Origin: Irineochytrium annulatum
Lineage: Eukaryota > Chytridiomycota > Chytridiomycetes > Chytridiales > Chytridiaceae
DNA length: 11,012 bases
Direction: 5' to 3'
Assembly (NCBI GenBank): GCA_027600665.1
Contig: JADGJL010001013.1
Location: 1-11,012, forward strand
The notes beneath the pieces are model-generated. The model had not been told where the DNA came from and searched no databases. It saw only the letters and a program-made list of their open reading frames with translations. Shown one piece after another: positions 9,481-11,012 of the stretch (positions within the stretch are counted from its first letter, which is position 1; each line of letters opens with the position of its first letter). The translations under genes were made by a program, and so were the position numbers.

Positions 9481-9538
9481 TATTTTGAGTTTTTTTTTTT
9501 TTTTTTGGGGCAAAAACGTGACTAAGTTATATTTTGAG
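9481..9538 (-). repeat. Poly-A tract (poly-T on +) bracketed by 9-bp direct repeats
   Basis: TATTTTGAG occurs at 9481-9489 and again at 9530-9538. Directly after the first copy is a run of 17 T (9490-9506), then a 23-bp unique segment. Read on the minus strand, the order is direct repeat, 23 bp, A17, direct repeat. This is the layout left by target-primed insertion of a short polyadenylated RNA copy. Replication slippage in an AT-rich region is an alternative. Confidence 0.4.
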
Positions 9539-9849
9539 CGGCTTGAACCCCCGATGAGATTTGACACCAAGTGGAAATCTCAAGCCGTGGCAGCATAAAA
9601 CTCCAGCGCGAATGCACCTGATGGCCCTGACAAAGAAGCCGCGTGGCGGACGTAACAAAATAGCGACCGTTGGTGTGGATTTCAAGGCCACCTTTGTCCA
9701 CCTCGGCGATGTTGCTGATTTGATAACGCCGTCAGCAGGAACTGCAGCTTTACGTGAAGCATGCCGGGCTACGCGTTCTAATCCACTGCTGTGAATTTAC
9801 TTTTCGTGTGGTTGATTATCTGATCTCATCAGGATAAATCCCAAGGGAC

Positions 9850-9869
9850 CCCCACTCGCTCGCGTGGGG
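9850..9869. repeat. Inverted repeat CCCCAC / GTGGGG
   Basis: Perfect 6-bp arms (9850-9855 and 9864-9869) surround the 8-base loop TCGCTCGC, about 310 bp upstream of the ATG at 10178. CCCCAC/GTGGGG resembles core boxes bound by fungal C2H2 zinc-finger regulators, so a regulatory site is possible but unproven. Confidence 0.3.
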
Positions 9870-10177
9870 AGACATGCAACCGAAACGCAGCCTGTATGAC
9901 GTCGCGGGCTTCGTCATGCCCACCCCGGGCTGCCACTCGAAACGCGCTTGGTTGCCCGCTGGGCCAGCCGCGAGGTGCGAGCGAGCCAGGCACTCGACCG
10001 CAGGGCGTTCGCCCACTTCCCCACACCCCTTCACATCCGTCCAGTTTCGGGCGCCCTCTTTTGCGGAAGCAGCTTAGAGAGCTTGGACTGCTGGGAGCTG
10101 GCTGGGGACCCCGGAAGCGAAGAACCCTACAATAATACCCCAACGAGTCCACCGCATTTCGTCATTCATTACAAGTC

Positions 10178-11012
10178 ATGTCAGCGAGGTCGGAGACCTC
10201 CCCAACTTCCCCGTCGAGCGCCCGGCATCCCCAATGGCCCATGTCCCCCGCCGACGTCCCGCACGCGCACGGCGCTCTCCATCGACACCATCCGGTCCCC
10301 GCGCCGTCGTCGCTGCCGCAGGGCGGATATCCACAGCCGACGATCGCGCGATTCCTTTCCTCCGCCTCCCCACCCCCGACTCTGCACCCGGACGGCTACG
10401 GCTCGATCGACCACGCAAACCACCTCCACCCGCATCCGTCGCCGCGATCATCGGCACCCACGAGCCAGCAGACCACCCCGACGCTTCCGACACTCGTGCC
10501 TCTGCCTCCCCCCGGCACGCTCGACTCCTCCCACAACGCTCCGGGAGCCCTCGCGTTCCAGCTTCCGCCGTTGGGTCATCGCCACGCCATGATCGGGACG
10601 CCAGCGCACGCGCACGGGCACGCACCCTTTGAGAATGTGGCCAGCCTGCTAAGGCGGTGCGCCGGGGTTGAAGGGGACGGCGTGGCCACGCTGGACAAGA
10701 GAGAAAGAGATATGGATGACACGGTAAGCATCCCCGGTGTTCCTCTGTGCTGTCTTCTTTACTTCCCTCTGATGATCTTCTTAATTTCTTTTCTTTTTCC
10801 CTTGGCCCGTGTCTAACTTCCTCCTCCTTAAAGCTGAAAAGCCATTTCACGTCGCTTTTCTACCATCTTGAGGCCATCGCCTCCTACCTCCTGCACCCAC
10901 AGCCGCCGCGCCACCCCGACGACCCGACCTTCCATTTCAATACGACACCGATAGGGACCCCTCACCTCACCCACCACTCTCCACCCCACCGACAGCCCCA
11001 CGCCTCCTCCCC
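10178..11012 (+). CDS. Unrecognised His/Pro/Ser-rich protein, 5' part (runs off the right edge)
   Basis: Exon 1 is 10178-10723 (182 codons) and exon 2 starts at 10834 and continues past the window. The intron (10724-10833, 110 bp) has donor GTAAGC, branch CTAAC at 10813-10817 and acceptor TTAAAG, and it joins in frame. The ATG has G at -3. The first 150 residues are low-complexity and rich in Pro, Ser and His (HGALHRHH, HANHLHPHPSP, HAHGHAP), with no signal peptide or membrane segment. A more ordered stretch follows: FENVASLLRRCAG, then KRERDMDD, and across the splice LKSHFTSLFYHLEAIASYLL, which looks helical. The rest of exon 2 is again Pro/His-rich. This disorder-plus-helix pattern is common in fungal nuclear regulators, but I recognise no domain and assign no function. 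No secretory signal is seen, unlike its three glycosylation neighbours. Confidence 0.65.

Larger units (their letters stand above)
8867..10177. other. Divergent intergenic region
   Basis: About 1.3 kb lie between the starts of the LicD-like gene (-) and the gene at 10178 (+), so both promoters should be here. I found no supported gene. Frames such as 8637-9050 (+) run antisense into the LicD first exon. A 77-codon frame at 9561-9794 (+) has no recognisable motif. The stretch 9400-9540 is AT-rich and includes a retroposition-like footprint, listed separately. From about 9840 the sequence becomes GC-rich up to the next gene. Confidence 0.5.

Noticed and set aside
9535..9600. A tRNA-like T-arm on the minus strand (GGGGGTTCAAGCC).
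   Set aside because: The T-stem pairs poorly, and no acceptor stem, D-arm or anticodon arm could be drawn around it.
9561..9794. A 77-codon plus-strand frame in the divergent region.
   Set aside because: It starts at a non-ATG codon in ordinary context and has no recognisable motif; a frame of this length is expected by chance.
10176..10850. A 224-codon minus-strand frame opposite the His/Pro-rich gene, and overlapping plus-strand Arg/Pro-rich frames.
   Set aside because: These are high-GC shadows made of Arg/Gly/Ser runs. The plus-strand frame at 10178 has a good ATG context and a clean intron with a CTAAC branch site.

Overview
The window is eukaryotic nuclear DNA and looks like a compact fungal genome. 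Its genes are split by many short GT-AG introns, mostly 42-72 bp, with CTAAC-type branch points, and several gene products carry an N-terminal signal anchor. The mix of families (GT90/CAP10, alpha-1,4-galactosyltransferase-like, LicD-like) makes an early-diverging, chytrid-like fungus my best guess, but no marker gene here proves it. All gene models below were built by hand from splice signals and frame continuity.

Layout, left to right. At 1-175 there is a low-confidence 3' end of an unidentified plus-strand gene. 176-1295 is intergenic and ends in the promoter side of the main gene. 1296-4931 (+) is an eight-exon gene for a predicted 1101-residue protein with a signal anchor, a GalE-like SDR epimerase/dehydratase domain, a nucleotide-diphospho-sugar transferase domain (PF03407 type, DLD motif) and a GT90/CAP10 domain. 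5172-6881 (-) is a six-exon alpha-1,4-galactosyltransferase-like gene (471 residues), convergent with the first. 7300-8866 (-) is a four-exon LicD/fukutin/Mnn4-like gene (462 residues). 8867-10177 is a divergent intergenic region that includes a small retroposition-like footprint. 10178 to the right edge (+) is the start of an unrecognised His/Pro/Ser-rich protein.

The three middle genes each encode a predicted type II membrane protein with a lumenal sugar- or phosphosugar-handling domain, so the window reads as a small Golgi glycan-building neighbourhood. The most unusual object is the triple fusion. It could make or interconvert a nucleotide sugar and transfer sugars from one polypeptide. 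Two of the enzymes have a changed key residue: the SDR has Ala where GalE has its catalytic Ser, and the galactosyltransferase-like protein has GLD in place of DxD.
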